NCBI RefSeq assembly: GCF_014640315.1
Contig: NZ_BMGS01000006.1
Coordinates: forward strand, 280,141-344,140
Source: Hymenobacter glacieicola
GTDB taxonomy: Bacteria; Bacteroidota; Bacteroidia; Cytophagales; Hymenobacteraceae
DNA length: 64,000 nt
Direction of reading: 5' to 3'
In this document: positions 9,263 to 18,583 of the stretch, piece after piece
Layout: every line of letters begins with the position of its first letter
Numbering within the stretch: the first letter of the stretch is position 1
The notes under the pieces: generated by a model
Seen by the model: only the letters and a program-made list of their open reading frames with translations
What the model was told of the DNA's origin: nothing
The model's database searches: none
Translations under genes and position numbers: made by a program

Positions 9263-10393
9263 CTATGCCGGGGTGCTGGCCAGAGCTTCCTGGCGCTTCT
9301 GCTCCAGCACGCGCATGAGTTTGCCGAAGGGCTCGGTGAACTTCTGGGCGCCTTCCTGCTCCAATTGGTTGCTCAGGGCTTCCAGGTCGAGGCCCAGCTC
9401 CGGCAGCCGGTCGAGTACGGCAATTTCCTGCTTGTCGGCCAGGCGGTTGGCCGGCTGGCCCTTGGCCCGGTAGTAGTCCAGGGTTTCCACCGGGATGGTG
9501 TTCACCGTGTTCGGGCCGATGAGGGCTTCCACGTACTTCAAGTCGTCGTAGTTGGGGTTCTTGTTGCCGGTGCTGGCCCACAGCAAGCGCTGGGGTTGGG
9601 CGCCCTGTGCCCGCAGCGCTTCCCAGCGCGGACCGGCAAATAGTTCCTGGAACACCTCGTAGGCCCGCTTGGCGCTGGCAATGGCTACCTGCCCTACCAG
9701 GCTCTGGGCCAACGCTCCTTTTTCGCCGCCTTCCGCCGCCATTTTTTCCAGCTGGGGGTCAATCAGCACGTCAATCCGGCTCAGAAAGAAGCTGGCCACC
9801 GAGTCAATCCGGCGGATGGGCTTCCCGGCCGCCACCCGGTCTTCGAGGCCCGCCAGGAAGGCTTCGGCCACCAGACGGTAGCGCTCCACGCTGAAAATCA
9901 GGGTGACGTTGACGTTGACGCCCGCGGCAATCAGCTGCCGAATAGCCGGTAAGCCCGCCGGGGTAGCAGGCACTTTAATCATCACGTTGGGGCGGTTTAC
10001 CTTTTGCCAGAAATGCAGGCCTTCGGCTACCGTACCCTCGGTATCGTTCACCAACTCCGGCGATACTTCCAGGCTAACGTACCCATCGCCGCCGTTTTCG
10101 GGGTGGTCGTAGAGGGGGCGCAGCAGGTCACAGGCCTGTTGCACATCGGCCACGGCCAGCTCGGCGTAAATCTGGTCGGCCGAGAGGCCCCGCTGGGCCA
10201 GTTGGCGGATGTCGTCGGCGTAGTCGTCGGAGCCGGCAATGGCTTTCTCGAAAATGGCGGGGTTAGAGGTCACGCCCCGCAGCCCATCTTCGGTAATCAG
10301 GCGCTGTAACTCTCCATTATGCAGGATGTTACGGCGAATATAGTCCAGCCAGATGCTCTGGCCGAAATTGTGAATGGCAACGAGTGGGTTCAT
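9263..10393 (-). CDS. tal: transaldolase (mycobacterial-type, Tal)
   Basis: 376 aa. I start at ATG 10393 (MNPLVAIHNFGQSIW), which matches the family N-terminus. The longer frame to 10492 only translates a low-complexity GATGGGGT-type repeat leader. Hallmarks are GVTSNPAIFEKAI and the Schiff-base lysine in MIKVPATPAGL. It transfers a dihydroxyacetone unit from sedoheptulose-7-P to glyceraldehyde-3-P in the cytosolic non-oxidative pentose phosphate pathway. It follows transketolase on the same strand across a 272-bp gap filled by an inverted repeat. With transketolase it would channel arabinose-derived xylulose-5-P into glycolysis. Confidence 0.95.
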   Translation of the reverse strand: MNPLVAIHNFGQSIWLDYIRRNILHNGELQRLITEDGLRGVTSNPAIFEKAIAGSDDYADDIRQLAQRGLSADQIYAELAVADVQQACDLLRPLYDHPENGGDGYVSLEVSPELVNDTEGTVAEGLHFWQKVNRPNVMIKVPATPAGLPAIRQLIAAGVNVNVTLIFSVERYRLVAEAFLAGLEDRVAAGKPIRRIDSVASFFLSRIDVLIDPQLEKMAAEGGEKGALAQSLVGQVAIASAKRAYEVFQELFAGPRWEALRAQGAQPQRLLWASTGNKNPNYDDLKYVEALIGPNTVNTIPVETLDYYRAKGQPANRLADKQEIAVLDRLPELGLDLEALSNQLEQEGAQKFTEPFGKLMRVLEQKRQEALASTPA

Positions 10394-10519
10394 ATGGGAA
10401 AGAGGAGGAGATGAAGGTGATGGGGTGATGGGGTGATGAGGTAATGGAGTAGATGGGCTAATGAACGTCATGCAGAGGCGGAGCCGAAGCATCTCGCGGG
10501 CTGACGTTGTGGTGCTATT

Positions 10520-10643
10520 GTCATGCTGAGTTGAAGCGAAGCATCGCTACCGCTGGCTAAGCAAAGAAGCCTCAACGAAAACTGCTCACTAACCTGAACC
10601 GGGCAACAAAGCGGTAGCGATGCTTCGACAAGCTCAGCATGAC
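10520..10643. repeat. inverted repeat in tkt-tal gap
   Basis: Arms 10520-10553 and 10610-10643 are near-complementary (GTCATGCTGAG... and ...CTCAGCATGAC) with GAAGCATCGCTACCGC inside. A partial extra copy sits at 10468-10506 (CCGAAGCATCTCGCGG). The same family recurs at 42942-43048, 47575-47679 and 49589-49683. It looks like a dispersed REP/MITE-like palindrome; a role as a terminator or in RNA stability is possible. Confidence 0.7.
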
Positions 10644-10665
10644 GTTCTTTTGAATTCAACAAGTA

Positions 10666-12717
10666 TTACGACAGCACTTCCTTCTTCTCGATTTCGGCGG
10701 GCTGGCCCTGCAGCACCTGGTGGGCCTGCTTCACCACATTCTCGACTGAGAAACCGAACAGCTCCAAAACCGCCTCCCCGGGGCCCGATTCGCCGAAGCG
10801 GTTCATGGCAATGACGGTTCCCTCGTCGGTCACGTACTTGTGCCAGCCCATCGGTGAGCCGGCCTCAATGGCCACGCGCTTGCGCACCGCGGGCGGTAGC
10901 ACCTGCTGCTGATAGGCCTTGTCCTGCTTCTCAAACAGCTCCCACGACGGCATGCTTACTACGCGGGTGGCTACGCCTTGTTGCTGTAGCGCTTCCTGGG
11001 CCTGCAGTGCCAGCGACACTTCCGAGCCAGTAGCCAGTAGCAGCAGCTGGGGCTGACTGCCTTCGGCTTCGCGCAGGATGTAGGCGCCACGGGCCACGCC
11101 CTCCCGGGCCGAGCCGAACTGGCTTTGGTCGAGCACCGGCAGCTTCTGGCGCGAGAGAATAAGTACCACCGGCGACTTAGGGGTAGTCAGGGCCACGCGC
11201 CAGGATTCCACGGTTTCGTTGGCGTCGGCGGGGCGCAGCACCACAATGTTCGGGATGGTGCGCAGGGCCGCTACCTGTTCCACTGGCTGGTGAGTAGGCC
11301 CGTCCTCGCCCAACCCGATGCTGTCGTGGGTGAACACAAACGTGGCGGCCGACTCGGCCAGGGCCGTAAGCCGAATAGCCCCGCGCATGTAGTCGGAGAA
11401 GGTGAGGAAGGTGCCGCCGTAAGCGCGCACGCCGCCGTGGTGGGCCATGCCGTTCATCGCCCCGCCCATGGCGTGCTCGCGCACCCCAAACCAGATGTTG
11501 TTGTGCTCATAAGAGCCAGGCTGAAAGCTCACAGCCCCGCTGGTGGGCATTTCGTTGGAACTGGCCAAGTCGGCGGAGCCCCCAAACAGGAAGGGCACCG
11601 ACTGCTTCAGGGCGTTCAGGGCCTTGCCCGAGGCCTGCCGGGTCGCCAGAGCCCCATCGGCGGCGGTGAAAACGGGCAGCGAGGCATCCCAGCCCGCGGG
11701 CAGCTCGCCCGCAAACGAAGTTCGGAACAGTTCCCACGCTGTTGGGTACTCCTGCCGGAACGCCTCTGTTTTCTGCTGCCATTCTGCCTGCAGCTGCGCG
11801 CCGCGCTGCCCGGCCTCGGCCAGGTGCGTGCGTACTTCTTCGGGCACGATAAAAGTGGCTTCGGGGTCGAAGCCGAAAAATTCTTTGGCTTTTTTCAGGT
11901 TGTCGGGGCCCAGCGGCGAGCCGTGCACTTTGCTGGTGCCTTCCTGGGGGCTGCCGTAGCCGATGATGGTTTTCACCGAGATAAGGGAGGGGCGCTCCGT
12001 TTCCTGCTGGGCCGCCCGGATAGCGGCCTCAATGGCGTCCAGGTCGTTACCGTCCGCTACACGCTGGGTGTGCCAGCCGTAGGCTGCGAAGCGGGCCAGG
12101 GCGTCCTCGGTGTAGGAAAGGTTGGTGGGGCCGTCCAGGCAGATGTCGTTGTCGTCGTAGAGGTAGATGAGCTTGCCCAGCTTCAGGTGGCCTGCCAGCG
12201 AGGCTGCCTCGGCCGCAATGCCTTCCATCAGGTCTCCGTCCGAGACGATGGCGTACGTGTAATGGTCCATTAGAGGGTAGCCCGGCTGGTTATAGACGGC
12301 CGCCAGATGGGCTTCGGCCATGGCCATGCCCACCCCGTTGGCAAATCCCTGCCCCAGGGGCCCGGTCGTGACTTCTACCCCCGGCGTGATGTTGGACTCC
12401 GGGTGGCCCGGCGTGCGGGAGTGCAGCTGCCGGAAGGCCTTCAAATCGTCCAGCGACAAATCGTAGCCATAGAGGTGCAGCAGGCTGTAGAGCAGGGCCG
12501 AGCCGTGCCCCGCCGACAACACAAACCGGTCACGGTTCGGCCAGGTAGGGTCCTGGGGGTTGAAGCGCAGAAAGCGGGAAAACAGTACGTAGGCCATGGG
12601 CGCGGCCCCGAGTGGTAGGCCCGGATGGCCGGAGTTGGCGGCCTGCACCATATCGACGGACAGCAGCCGGATGGTGTTCACGCTTAGTTCAGCGGGGGAA
12701 GTAGCAGAGTGGGTCAC
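10666..12717 (-). CDS. tkt: transketolase
   Basis: 683 aa, full family length. N-terminal thiamine-diphosphate domain with [12 protein letters not shown] and the ThDP motif from GDLMEG to DDNDICLDG (about residues 160-193); pyrimidine-binding domain with [16 protein letters not shown]-terminal domain from about residue 550. Two-carbon transfers between xylulose-5-P and ribose-5-P or erythrose-4-P, in the cytosol. It lies downstream of the arabinanase genes with its own LacI-type operator at 12888-12901, 171 bp before the start. Transketolase is thus probably induced with arabinan degradation. A second, housekeeping copy elsewhere in the genome would be expected. Confidence 0.97.
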   Translation of the reverse strand: MTHSATSPAELSVNTIRLLSVDMVQAANSGHPGLPLGAAPMAYVLFSRFLRFNPQDPTWPNRDRFVLSAGHGSALLYSLLHLYGYDLSLDDLKAFRQLHSRTPGHPESNITPGVEVTTGPLGQGFANGVGMAMAEAHLAAVYNQPGYPLMDHYTYAIVSDGDLMEGIAAEAASLAGHLKLGKLIYLYDDNDICLDGPTNLSYTEDALARFAAYGWHTQRVADGNDLDAIEAAIRAAQQETERPSLISVKTIIGYGSPQEGTSKVHGSPLGPDNLKKAKEFFGFDPEATFIVPEEVRTHLAEAGQRGAQLQAEWQQKTEAFRQEYPTAWELFRTSFAGELPAGWDASLPVFTAADGALATRQASGKALNALKQSVPFLFGGSADLASSNEMPTSGAVSFQPGSYEHNNIWFGVREHAMGGAMNGMAHHGGVRAYGGTFLTFSDYMRGAIRLTALAESAATFVFTHDSIGLGEDGPTHQPVEQVAALRTIPNIVVLRPADANETVESWRVALTTPKSPVVLILSRQKLPVLDQSQFGSAREGVARGAYILREAEGSQPQLLLLATGSEVSLALQAQEALQQQGVATRVVSMPSWELFEKQDKAYQQQVLPPAVRKRVAIEAGSPMGWHKYVTDEGTVIAMNRFGESGPGEAVLELFGFSVENVVKQAHQVLQGQPAEIEKKEVLS

Positions 12718-12887
12718 AGAAAGTCAGAAAAAGGTAGGATAAATGCCAAGCTACGGCTTCGCGGGGCCTTGGGCCAGGCTTACCCGTAGCGGAGCATGAG
12801 AAAAAGGACCGGAATCGATACCGAAATCGGTGCCGGTAGCTGGCGGCCTCAGATGTACGTTGAAAAGTAAATTTTCGTAGCAATGTA

Positions 12888-12901
12888 CACAAACGATTGT
12901 G
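12888..12901. promoter_or_regulatory. LacI-type operator upstream of transketolase
   Basis: CACAAACGATTGTG, identical to the susC distal copy. It lies in the 206-bp gap between the GH43 stop (12924) and the tkt start (12717). This indicates a separate regulated promoter for tkt-tal. Confidence 0.75.
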
Positions 12902-12923
12902 CATCCATGCAACGGTTTTGCCC

Positions 12924-13940
12924 TTAAGGCTGAACTACCGGCCAGCCCGCCGCATCCCAGCTGAGCTTTTCCAGCCGAAGCTTGGAGTGGCCCTTGTCGG
13001 CGGCGTCGTAGCCGTGAAAAACCAGGTAATCCGTCTTGTCGAAGGTGTACACGGAGTTGTGGCCCAGGCCAAACCAGTCCTTGTCGCCGGCCAGTACCTG
13101 GGTGCCGCCGCCCTGCTCCAGAGGCGTGCCGGCTTTGTCTACGTAAGGTCCTGTAACGGACTTAGCGCGGCCCACCATAATCTTGTACGTGCTTTGGGGG
13201 CCGCGGCAGCAGTAATCGAAGGAGGTGAAGAGGTAGTAGTAGCCGTTCCGGCGGAAAATAAACGGAGCTTCAATGGCGCCGTCGCCGGGCAATGAATCGT
13301 TGAGCTGGGGGCTGCGGGGGCGTTTGGCAAGGGTGCGCCACTGCTCAGGCTGGGCCGGGGCCGTGAGGTCGGGGCGGAGCTTGACCAGCTTGATACCCTC
13401 CCAGAAAGAGCCAAATGACAGCCAGGGCGCGCCCGCCTCGTCGCGGATCAGGTGGGGGTCAATGGCGTTCCACATGTCGCGCCCCGGCACCGACTGCACC
13501 ACCCGGCCCTGGTCGACCCACTGGTAGTCTTTGGAATTGGGGTCCAGGGTTTTATTCGTGGCCAGCCCGATGCAGGATGTGTTTTTGCCAAAGGCCGAAA
13601 CCGAGTAAAACAACGAATACATGCCGTTATGAAAGGAAATATCGGGCGCCCAGATGTGGTTGTTTTTAAAGCCCGGCACGGCCTGGGTGGCCCAGGCCGG
13701 CGCCTGGGCGAAAACGGGTTTCTCCCGGGTCCAGGTTTTCCGGTCCTTCGACGACCATACCGCAATGCCGGGCCCCGTGCAGAACATGTAGTACGTGCCA
13801 TTCTGCTGCGCCATTACCGGGTCGTGGGCCGGAATAAGCGCCGGGGCAGTCTGGCTCCGAGCGTCCACCTGAGTCAGCAGCAGAACCAGGGGTAGCAGGC
13901 ACTTGCGGAAGGCTGAGTACATAAACGATTGTGTGGACAT
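12924..13940 (-). CDS. GH43 arabinan endo-1,5-alpha-L-arabinosidase
   Basis: 338 aa from ATG 13940; a second in-frame ATG at 13922 (residue 7) gives an equally good signal peptide (MYSAFRKCLLPLVLLL) and may be the true start. Triad residues are D40 (HDP), D161 (AIDP) and E224 (IEAP). The segment SFDYCCRGPQSTYKI is typical of bacterial endo-arabinanases that cut the alpha-1,5 arabinan backbone. Secreted. It lies 28 bp downstream of another GH43 gene in the GH51-GH43-GH43 run. Odd feature: the first seven codons contain a LacI-type operator (13920-13933), so DNA-level control overlaps the start codon. Confidence 0.9.
   Translation of the reverse strand: MSTQSFMYSAFRKCLLPLVLLLTQVDARSQTAPALIPAHDPVMAQQNGTYYMFCTGPGIAVWSSKDRKTWTREKPVFAQAPAWATQAVPGFKNNHIWAPDISFHNGMYSLFYSVSAFGKNTSCIGLATNKTLDPNSKDYQWVDQGRVVQSVPGRDMWNAIDPHLIRDEAGAPWLSFGSFWEGIKLVKLRPDLTAPAQPEQWRTLAKRPRSPQLNDSLPGDGAIEAPFIFRRNGYYYLFTSFDYCCRGPQSTYKIMVGRAKSVTGPYVDKAGTPLEQGGGTQVLAGDKDWFGLGHNSVYTFDKTDYLVFHGYDAADKGHSKLRLEKLSWDAAGWPVVQP
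13920..13933. promoter_or_regulatory. LacI-type operator overlapping GH43 start
   Basis: CATAAACGATTGTG, one mismatch from the copies at 7584 and 12888. It covers or abuts both candidate start codons of the GH43 gene, so it may act as an internal promoter operator or roadblock. Confidence 0.55.
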
Positions 13941-13968
13941 AAGCGGAGCTAAGTGGCAAACCGAAAAT

Positions 13969-14964
13969 TTACTTGGCGGGCTTCACGCCTTCCGTGGTCA
14001 TGACTACCCGCTTCATGGTGCCATCCTTGTTGTAGTACAGGTAATCCACGCAGACGGAGCGGCGGAAGGAGCCCCCGTCGGTGGGGATGGCGCCGTTGTG
14101 GTAGATGAAGTAGGACTGGCCCTTGAAGTCGATGATGGCCTGGTGGTTGGTGTTGGAGTTGCCGGCTACCTCGTTGAGCAAGCCCTTGAACTCCCAGGGG
14201 CCTTCCGGGCTGCGGCTCATGGCGTACGCAATTTTTTCCGGGAACTGGTAAGCGTAGCTTAGGTAGTACCAGCCGCCGCGCTTGTGTACCCAGGGCGCCT
14301 CCGTGAAGTTAGGCAGGGTAGTCACCTTGTTGATGGGCCCGTCCAGCTCCGTCATGTTGGCTTTTAGCTTGGCCCAGTAGCAGTTGGTATTGCCCCAGTA
14401 GAGGTAGGCCTGGCCTTTGTCGTCCACAAACACGGTGGGGTCGATGTCGTCCCACATGATGGGGCTCTCGGTCAGGTTGTTGGTAATCAGGGCCGAGCCC
14501 CGGGCGTCCTTAAAGGGGCCCGTCGGACTATCGGCTACGGCTACTCCAAGGGCTTTGCCCGGCACCGAGCCGTGCTCCACGGCCGCGTACCAGTAAAACT
14601 TGCCACCCCGCTCAATTACCTGGGAGGCCCAGGCATCATCCTTGGCCCAGGCAAAGGCCTTGACGTTCAGGGGCGAGGCATGCTCTTTCCAGTGCACCAT
14701 GTCCTGGGAAGAGTAGCACAGCCACTCGTGCATCACGTAACCGTCGCGGCGGGGCGGGGCCTCGTCGTGGCCGGTATAGAGGTAGACGGTGCCCTTGTGC
14801 ACCAGGGCGGCTGGGTCGGCGGTGTACTTGTCTTTGATAACCGGGTTGCCGGCCACGGGCACCGGGGCCGCCTGCCCCAGCGCCGCAGTGGGCGCCAGGG
14901 TAGGGGCTGCGAGCAGCAGGCTGGCCAGCAGGGGTAAAGCGGCGGGACGCAGAGTGTTTTTCAT
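13969..14964 (-). CDS. GH43 family arabinofuranosidase/xylosidase-like hydrolase
   Basis: 331 aa from ATG 14964; a GTG five codons upstream is less likely. The first about 31 residues are a signal peptide ending near ALGQA. The GH43 triad is D50 (ADPA), D175 (DIDP) and E222 (TEAPW). The motifs VYLYTGHDEA, YLYWGNTNCYWAKL and NHQAIIDFKGQSYFIYHNG belong to GH43 enzymes acting on arabinofuranosyl or xylosyl side chains. Specificity is not readable from sequence. It sits 18 bp after the GH51 stop and 28 bp before the endo-arabinanase, consistent with a single transcript. Confidence 0.88.
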   Translation of the reverse strand: MKNTLRPAALPLLASLLLAAPTLAPTAALGQAAPVPVAGNPVIKDKYTADPAALVHKGTVYLYTGHDEAPPRRDGYVMHEWLCYSSQDMVHWKEHASPLNVKAFAWAKDDAWASQVIERGGKFYWYAAVEHGSVPGKALGVAVADSPTGPFKDARGSALITNNLTESPIMWDDIDPTVFVDDKGQAYLYWGNTNCYWAKLKANMTELDGPINKVTTLPNFTEAPWVHKRGGWYYLSYAYQFPEKIAYAMSRSPEGPWEFKGLLNEVAGNSNTNHQAIIDFKGQSYFIYHNGAIPTDGGSFRRSVCVDYLYYNKDGTMKRVVMTTEGVKPAK

Positions 14965-14982
14965 AGGGTGAGGGGCCACTGC

Positions 14983-17103
14983 TTAGCGCTTACCAGGAAT
15001 GCGCAGCACCGTGAACGAGTTCGGGGCCAGCGTGTAGGTCACGTTCGAGGAGGAAACCGTGAACGACTCGTTTTTGGGAGCAACGTTCTGGGGCTGGTCC
15101 AGGGTATTGACGGCGTTGAGGTCGTTGCTGGCCAACACCGTGGCTTTGCCGGTTTTGCCCAGCTTTTTCACGCCTTGCAGGCTGAGGGTAACCGGCCGGG
15201 CCTCGGGCGAGTAGTTTACCAGCTTCACGATGATTTCCCCGGTTTTATCGTCGGCGGTGGCGCTGCTGAACAGGTTTTCGGCCCCGTTCTTGGCGCCCGC
15301 CCCGCGCTGCACGGGTAGCATGGTGGTGCCGGGGTTGGTGCTGTACATCTTCTGCACGTAGTAGTTAGGCGTGCCGTAGGCCTTCAGGTTGTCAAACCAG
15401 ATCAAATCGGGTGTCCACTGCCAGGCATCGACGTGGGCGAAAAGCGGGGCGTAGGAGGCCATAATCACCTTGTCGGCGTTGCGTTCCAGGCCGGTCATGA
15501 AGGCCGCTTCCGAAATGGCGCAGTCCCAGCTGTTCTTGTTGTCGGGGCTGCCGATGGCCACGCTCTGGGCGGCGTACTCGCCGGCAAAAATCTTGCTGCC
15601 GGTGGTGGGGTAGTTGTCGTAGCGGCCCACGTTCTGGCGGAACCACTCGGGCTTGGCGTAGTAGTGCTCATCAATGACCTCGGCCTTCAGCTCCCGCAGG
15701 CGCTCCGTGGCCTTGGTGAACAGCTCGCCGTCGGGGCTCGGCCCGGCGCTGGATACGATGTTGATGTTAGGGTATTTCGCCTTCACGGCTTTCATGAACG
15801 GCTCGTAGCGCTCCAGGTACTGGGGCCCCCACTGCTCATTGCCAATCCCGATAAACTTCAGGTTAAACGGGGCGGCGTGACCCATGGCTACGCGCTTCGC
15901 GCCCCAGGTAGAGCTAGCCGGGCCGTTGGCAAACTCAATCAAGTCCAGCGCATCCTGAATAAACGTTTCCAGGGTCGGGTCATCCTCGGCGTGGTTATGG
16001 GCCGCAGCCGGGGCGTTGGGGCCGCTGCCGCCCGTGGCCGCACTGCTCATTGGAGCCATTTCCGAGGAGTTAAACTGACAGGCCATGCCCACGTTCAGGA
16101 TGGGTACGGGCTCGGCTCCAATGTCTTCGGAAAGCTGGAAGTACTCGAAAAAGCCCAGCCCGAACGACTGGTAGTAATCGGGAGTGGAGCGGTGCTTGAA
16201 CTCCATGTTCCAGCGGTTAACCAGCGGTACGCGGGAGGCCAGGTCGCCGATGGACTCCTTCCATTGGTAGCGCTCCGAAAGGGTCCGGCCCTCCACGATG
16301 CACCCGCCGGGGAAGCGCAGGAAGCCGGGGTTCATGTCCTTGAGCAGCTGCACCAGGTCGGTGCGCAGGCCGTTTTCGCGCTTATTGTACGTGTCTTTCG
16401 GAAACAAGGACACCACGTCAATATCCAGAGTGCCGGCCCCATCCAAGGTGAGCTTCAGCTGGGCCCGGGCCGCCGTGGCAGAAGGCTTCAGCACCACCGT
16501 GTACTTTTTCCATTCGTTGGTCAGGCCCGTAAGCTGGGTTTCGGCCAGAACACGGCCCGAAGTAGCCGCCTCCGGCCCCGACCCCGGCCGGCCCTGCTCT
16601 TCCAGGGCCACCCGCAGGCCGCTCACGCTACCCGCCCCGCGCCGCAGATACACCGAGAAGGTGTACTCGGCGCCCTGCTTAACGCCCATGCCCCGGAACC
16701 CCTCGTTTACCAGGCCCGCATCGGGGCCCGCCTGGGCGGCCGTCAGGCGCGCGAAGTGGTTGTTCGTGGCACTGATGGGCCGGTCGCTTACCACAGTATA
16801 GGTTTGCAGGCCCGCCCCGCCCCGGATGGCGTTCCAGCCGATAAAGTGCTGGCCCTGAATCTCAAACGACTTGTTTTTGACCAGCTCTGGGTACAGGCCA
16901 CCATCGGCGGCAAAGTTGATGTCCTCGAAGAAGAGGCCATACATGGTTTTGGCAATGGGCGCGCCGGGCTTGTTTACCTGAATTGTGAGGGTGTTAGCTG
17001 CCGTGGGCTTGGTTTGGGCCAGGGCGGCGGGTAAGCCAAGGGCGCTGCACAAAGCCAGGCCCGTAGCCAGCTGCGCAATACGGGTGGGAGAAGATGTGGG
17101 CAT
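14983..17103 (-). CDS. GH51 alpha-L-arabinofuranosidase
   Basis: 706 aa. The signal peptide ends near ALAQ (residue 30). The N-terminal strand has MYGLFFEDINFAADGG. Residues about 85-235 form a carbohydrate-binding-like jelly roll inserted before the TIM barrel. The barrel has RFPGGCIVEG (263-272), acid/base E423 in GIGNEQWG and nucleophile E509 in FAGEYAA. A C-terminal beta-domain follows. It releases L-arabinose from arabino-oligosaccharides, here probably in the periplasm given the signal peptide. First gene of the minus-strand run GH51-GH43-GH43, with an operator 127 bp upstream and divergent from lacI. Confidence 0.95.
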   Translation of the reverse strand: MPTSSPTRIAQLATGLALCSALGLPAALAQTKPTAANTLTIQVNKPGAPIAKTMYGLFFEDINFAADGGLYPELVKNKSFEIQGQHFIGWNAIRGGAGLQTYTVVSDRPISATNNHFARLTAAQAGPDAGLVNEGFRGMGVKQGAEYTFSVYLRRGAGSVSGLRVALEEQGRPGSGPEAATSGRVLAETQLTGLTNEWKKYTVVLKPSATAARAQLKLTLDGAGTLDIDVVSLFPKDTYNKRENGLRTDLVQLLKDMNPGFLRFPGGCIVEGRTLSERYQWKESIGDLASRVPLVNRWNMEFKHRSTPDYYQSFGLGFFEYFQLSEDIGAEPVPILNVGMACQFNSSEMAPMSSAATGGSGPNAPAAAHNHAEDDPTLETFIQDALDLIEFANGPASSTWGAKRVAMGHAAPFNLKFIGIGNEQWGPQYLERYEPFMKAVKAKYPNINIVSSAGPSPDGELFTKATERLRELKAEVIDEHYYAKPEWFRQNVGRYDNYPTTGSKIFAGEYAAQSVAIGSPDNKNSWDCAISEAAFMTGLERNADKVIMASYAPLFAHVDAWQWTPDLIWFDNLKAYGTPNYYVQKMYSTNPGTTMLPVQRGAGAKNGAENLFSSATADDKTGEIIVKLVNYSPEARPVTLSLQGVKKLGKTGKATVLASNDLNAVNTLDQPQNVAPKNESFTVSSSNVTYTLAPNSFTVLRIPGKR

Positions 17104-17229
17104 AGGAGAAAGGAAAATGAGCGAAATGCGGGTAAGCTGGTGAGGTGACCTTGGCCGCGGGCAGAGCGGCGTAGGTTAAGAATACCGGTGGGGCTTTGGC
17201 CGGTAAGGCGAATGGCAACTAGTAGATGG

Positions 17230-17243
17230 CACAATCGATTGTG
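17230..17243. promoter_or_regulatory. LacI-type operator upstream of GH51
   Basis: CACAATCGATTGTG, a perfect 14-bp palindrome and the best copy in the window. It lies 127 bp upstream of the GH51 start codon, directly downstream of a minus-strand -7-like box (TTACTTTA). Confidence 0.8.
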
Positions 17244-17418
17244 TAAAGTAATAAGAAAAACTCAACATGCTGGTGCTTTATTTCACAAATCAGCTTGCGG
17301 CCGGATAATCGAGCGCAGAAGAGTTACATTTAAGTCAAGCCACCTATTTCGCTAGCATGACCAGTGGCGGGTTCTTCGGCAGAAGCGGCCCATAAGATTA
17401 CAAATTCTTCTATCTTTA

Positions 17419-17432
17419 CACAAAGCATTGTG
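17419..17432. promoter_or_regulatory. LacI-type operator, lacI autoregulation
   Basis: CACAAAGCATTGTG, palindromic outer arms with a diverged centre. It lies 15 bp before the lacI ATG and abuts the -7-like TATCTTTA. Its position would allow negative autoregulation. Confidence 0.7.
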
Positions 17433-17446
17433 TAGCGCCTTATAGT

Positions 17447-18562
17447 ATGGCTCCCCGAAAAAAGCAAGCCCCGGATTCAACTACCACCAGTCCCGTTTCC
17501 ATGGCCGACCTGGCCCGGGAGTTGGGCGTGTCCATGACCACCATTTCGCGGGCCCTCAGTGACCACCACAGCATCGGGCCGGCCATGAAACAGAAGGTGC
17601 TCAAGCTGGCCAAAAAGTACAACTACCAGCCCAACCGTCTGGCCTCGGCTTTGCGCAAGGGCAAAAGCCAGCTGCTCGGCATTGTGGTGCCCTACATTGA
17701 GGGGCGGTTTTTTCCGTCAGTGGTGCACGGCATCGAAACGGCCGCCAGCCGGGCCGGCTATAATGTCATCATCTGCCAGTCGAACGAGGACGTGGCCCAG
17801 GAGCGGCGCAACCTGGATATCCTGCTCAGCGCGCAGGTAGCGGGCATTCTGGTGTCACTCTCGCGTACTACCCATGACTTCCGCCACTTTGAAAAGGTGC
17901 GTAGCCGGGGCCTGCCGCTGGTGTTTTTCGACCGGATTGTGGAGGGCGACAACGTAAATGCCGTGGTGCTCGACGACCAGGAAGGCGGCTACGTTTCCAC
18001 CCGCCACCTGCTCAACCAGGGTTGCCGCCGCATTGCCCACCTGGCCGGTCCCCAGCACCTGAACATCTACAAAAACCGCCGCCAGGGCTACCTCGATGCC
18101 CTGCGCGAAGCCGGTTTGCCCGAGGATGAAAGCCTGATTCTGTACTCGGATATGGCCCAGGACCAGGGCGCCGAGGGCATGCGCCAGCTGCTGGCCCTGC
18201 CCTCGGCGCCCGACGCCGTGTTTGCCGCCGGTGACTACTGCGCCCTCGGGGCCTTGCAGGAAGCCCACCGCCAGGGCCTGCGCGTACCCGAAGACGTGGC
18301 CATTGCCGGCTTTAGCAACGAAACATTCACCGTCATTACCCAGCCTCCCATCACCACCATCGACCAACGGTGTGAGGAAATGGGCCAGGCTGCCGTGCGG
18401 CTGCTGCTGGAAATAATTGAAGCGGATGGGCGCCCGTTTACGCCCCGCCAAGTGGCCCTGCGGCCGGAGCTGCTGGTGCGCGGCTCCTCCGACCGGCTGC
18501 CGGCAGTGCCGGCGGGCCCCCTGCGCGACCCCTCGGCCAAGTTTATCGGCACGCTTGCCTAG
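17447..18562 (+). CDS. LacI-family regulator, probable arabinose/arabinan repressor
   Basis: 371 aa. The N-terminal LacI helix-turn-helix with hinge (about residues 18-72) includes MADLARELGVSMTTISRALS and the hinge NRLASALRKGKS. The rest is a periplasmic-binding-protein-like effector domain (about 75-345). Transcribed divergently from GH51. Six copies of a CACAA-(T/A)CG(A/T)-TTGTG-like palindrome lie next to locus genes, including one in its own promoter, so it is the obvious candidate for binding them. The effector, arabinose or a phosphorylated derivative, is inferred. Bacteroidota more often use AraR/GntR or hybrid two-component systems for arabinose, so a LacI member here is of interest. 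Confidence 0.92.
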   Translation: MAPRKKQAPDSTTTSPVSMADLARELGVSMTTISRALSDHHSIGPAMKQKVLKLAKKYNYQPNRLASALRKGKSQLLGIVVPYIEGRFFPSVVHGIETAASRAGYNVIICQSNEDVAQERRNLDILLSAQVAGILVSLSRTTHDFRHFEKVRSRGLPLVFFDRIVEGDNVNAVVLDDQEGGYVSTRHLLNQGCRRIAHLAGPQHLNIYKNRRQGYLDALREAGLPEDESLILYSDMAQDQGAEGMRQLLALPSAPDAVFAAGDYCALGALQEAHRQGLRVPEDVAIAGFSNETFTVITQPPITTIDQRCEEMGQAAVRLLLEIIEADGRPFTPRQVALRPELLVRGSSDRLPAVPAGPLRDPSAKFIGTLA

Positions 18563-18583
18563 CAGCCCGGCCTGCTACCTCTC

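Larger units (their letters stand above)
17104..17446. promoter_or_regulatory. divergent GH51/lacI control region
   Basis: 343 bp between two divergent starts, with one operator facing each gene (17230 and 17419). Both minus- and plus-strand promoters show CTTTACACAA running into the operator. The -7-like box (TATCTTTA at 17411-17418 for lacI) therefore abuts the repressor site. Confidence 0.6.

Noticed and set aside
10394..10492. N-terminal extension of transaldolase (HHPITPSPSSPPLSH)
   Set aside because: It is the translation of a GATGGGGT-type repeat leader; the family start is at 10393.
15433..17034. 533-codon plus-strand open frame
   Set aside because: Shadow of the GH51 gene on the opposite strand; GC-rich DNA often leaves the antisense frame open.
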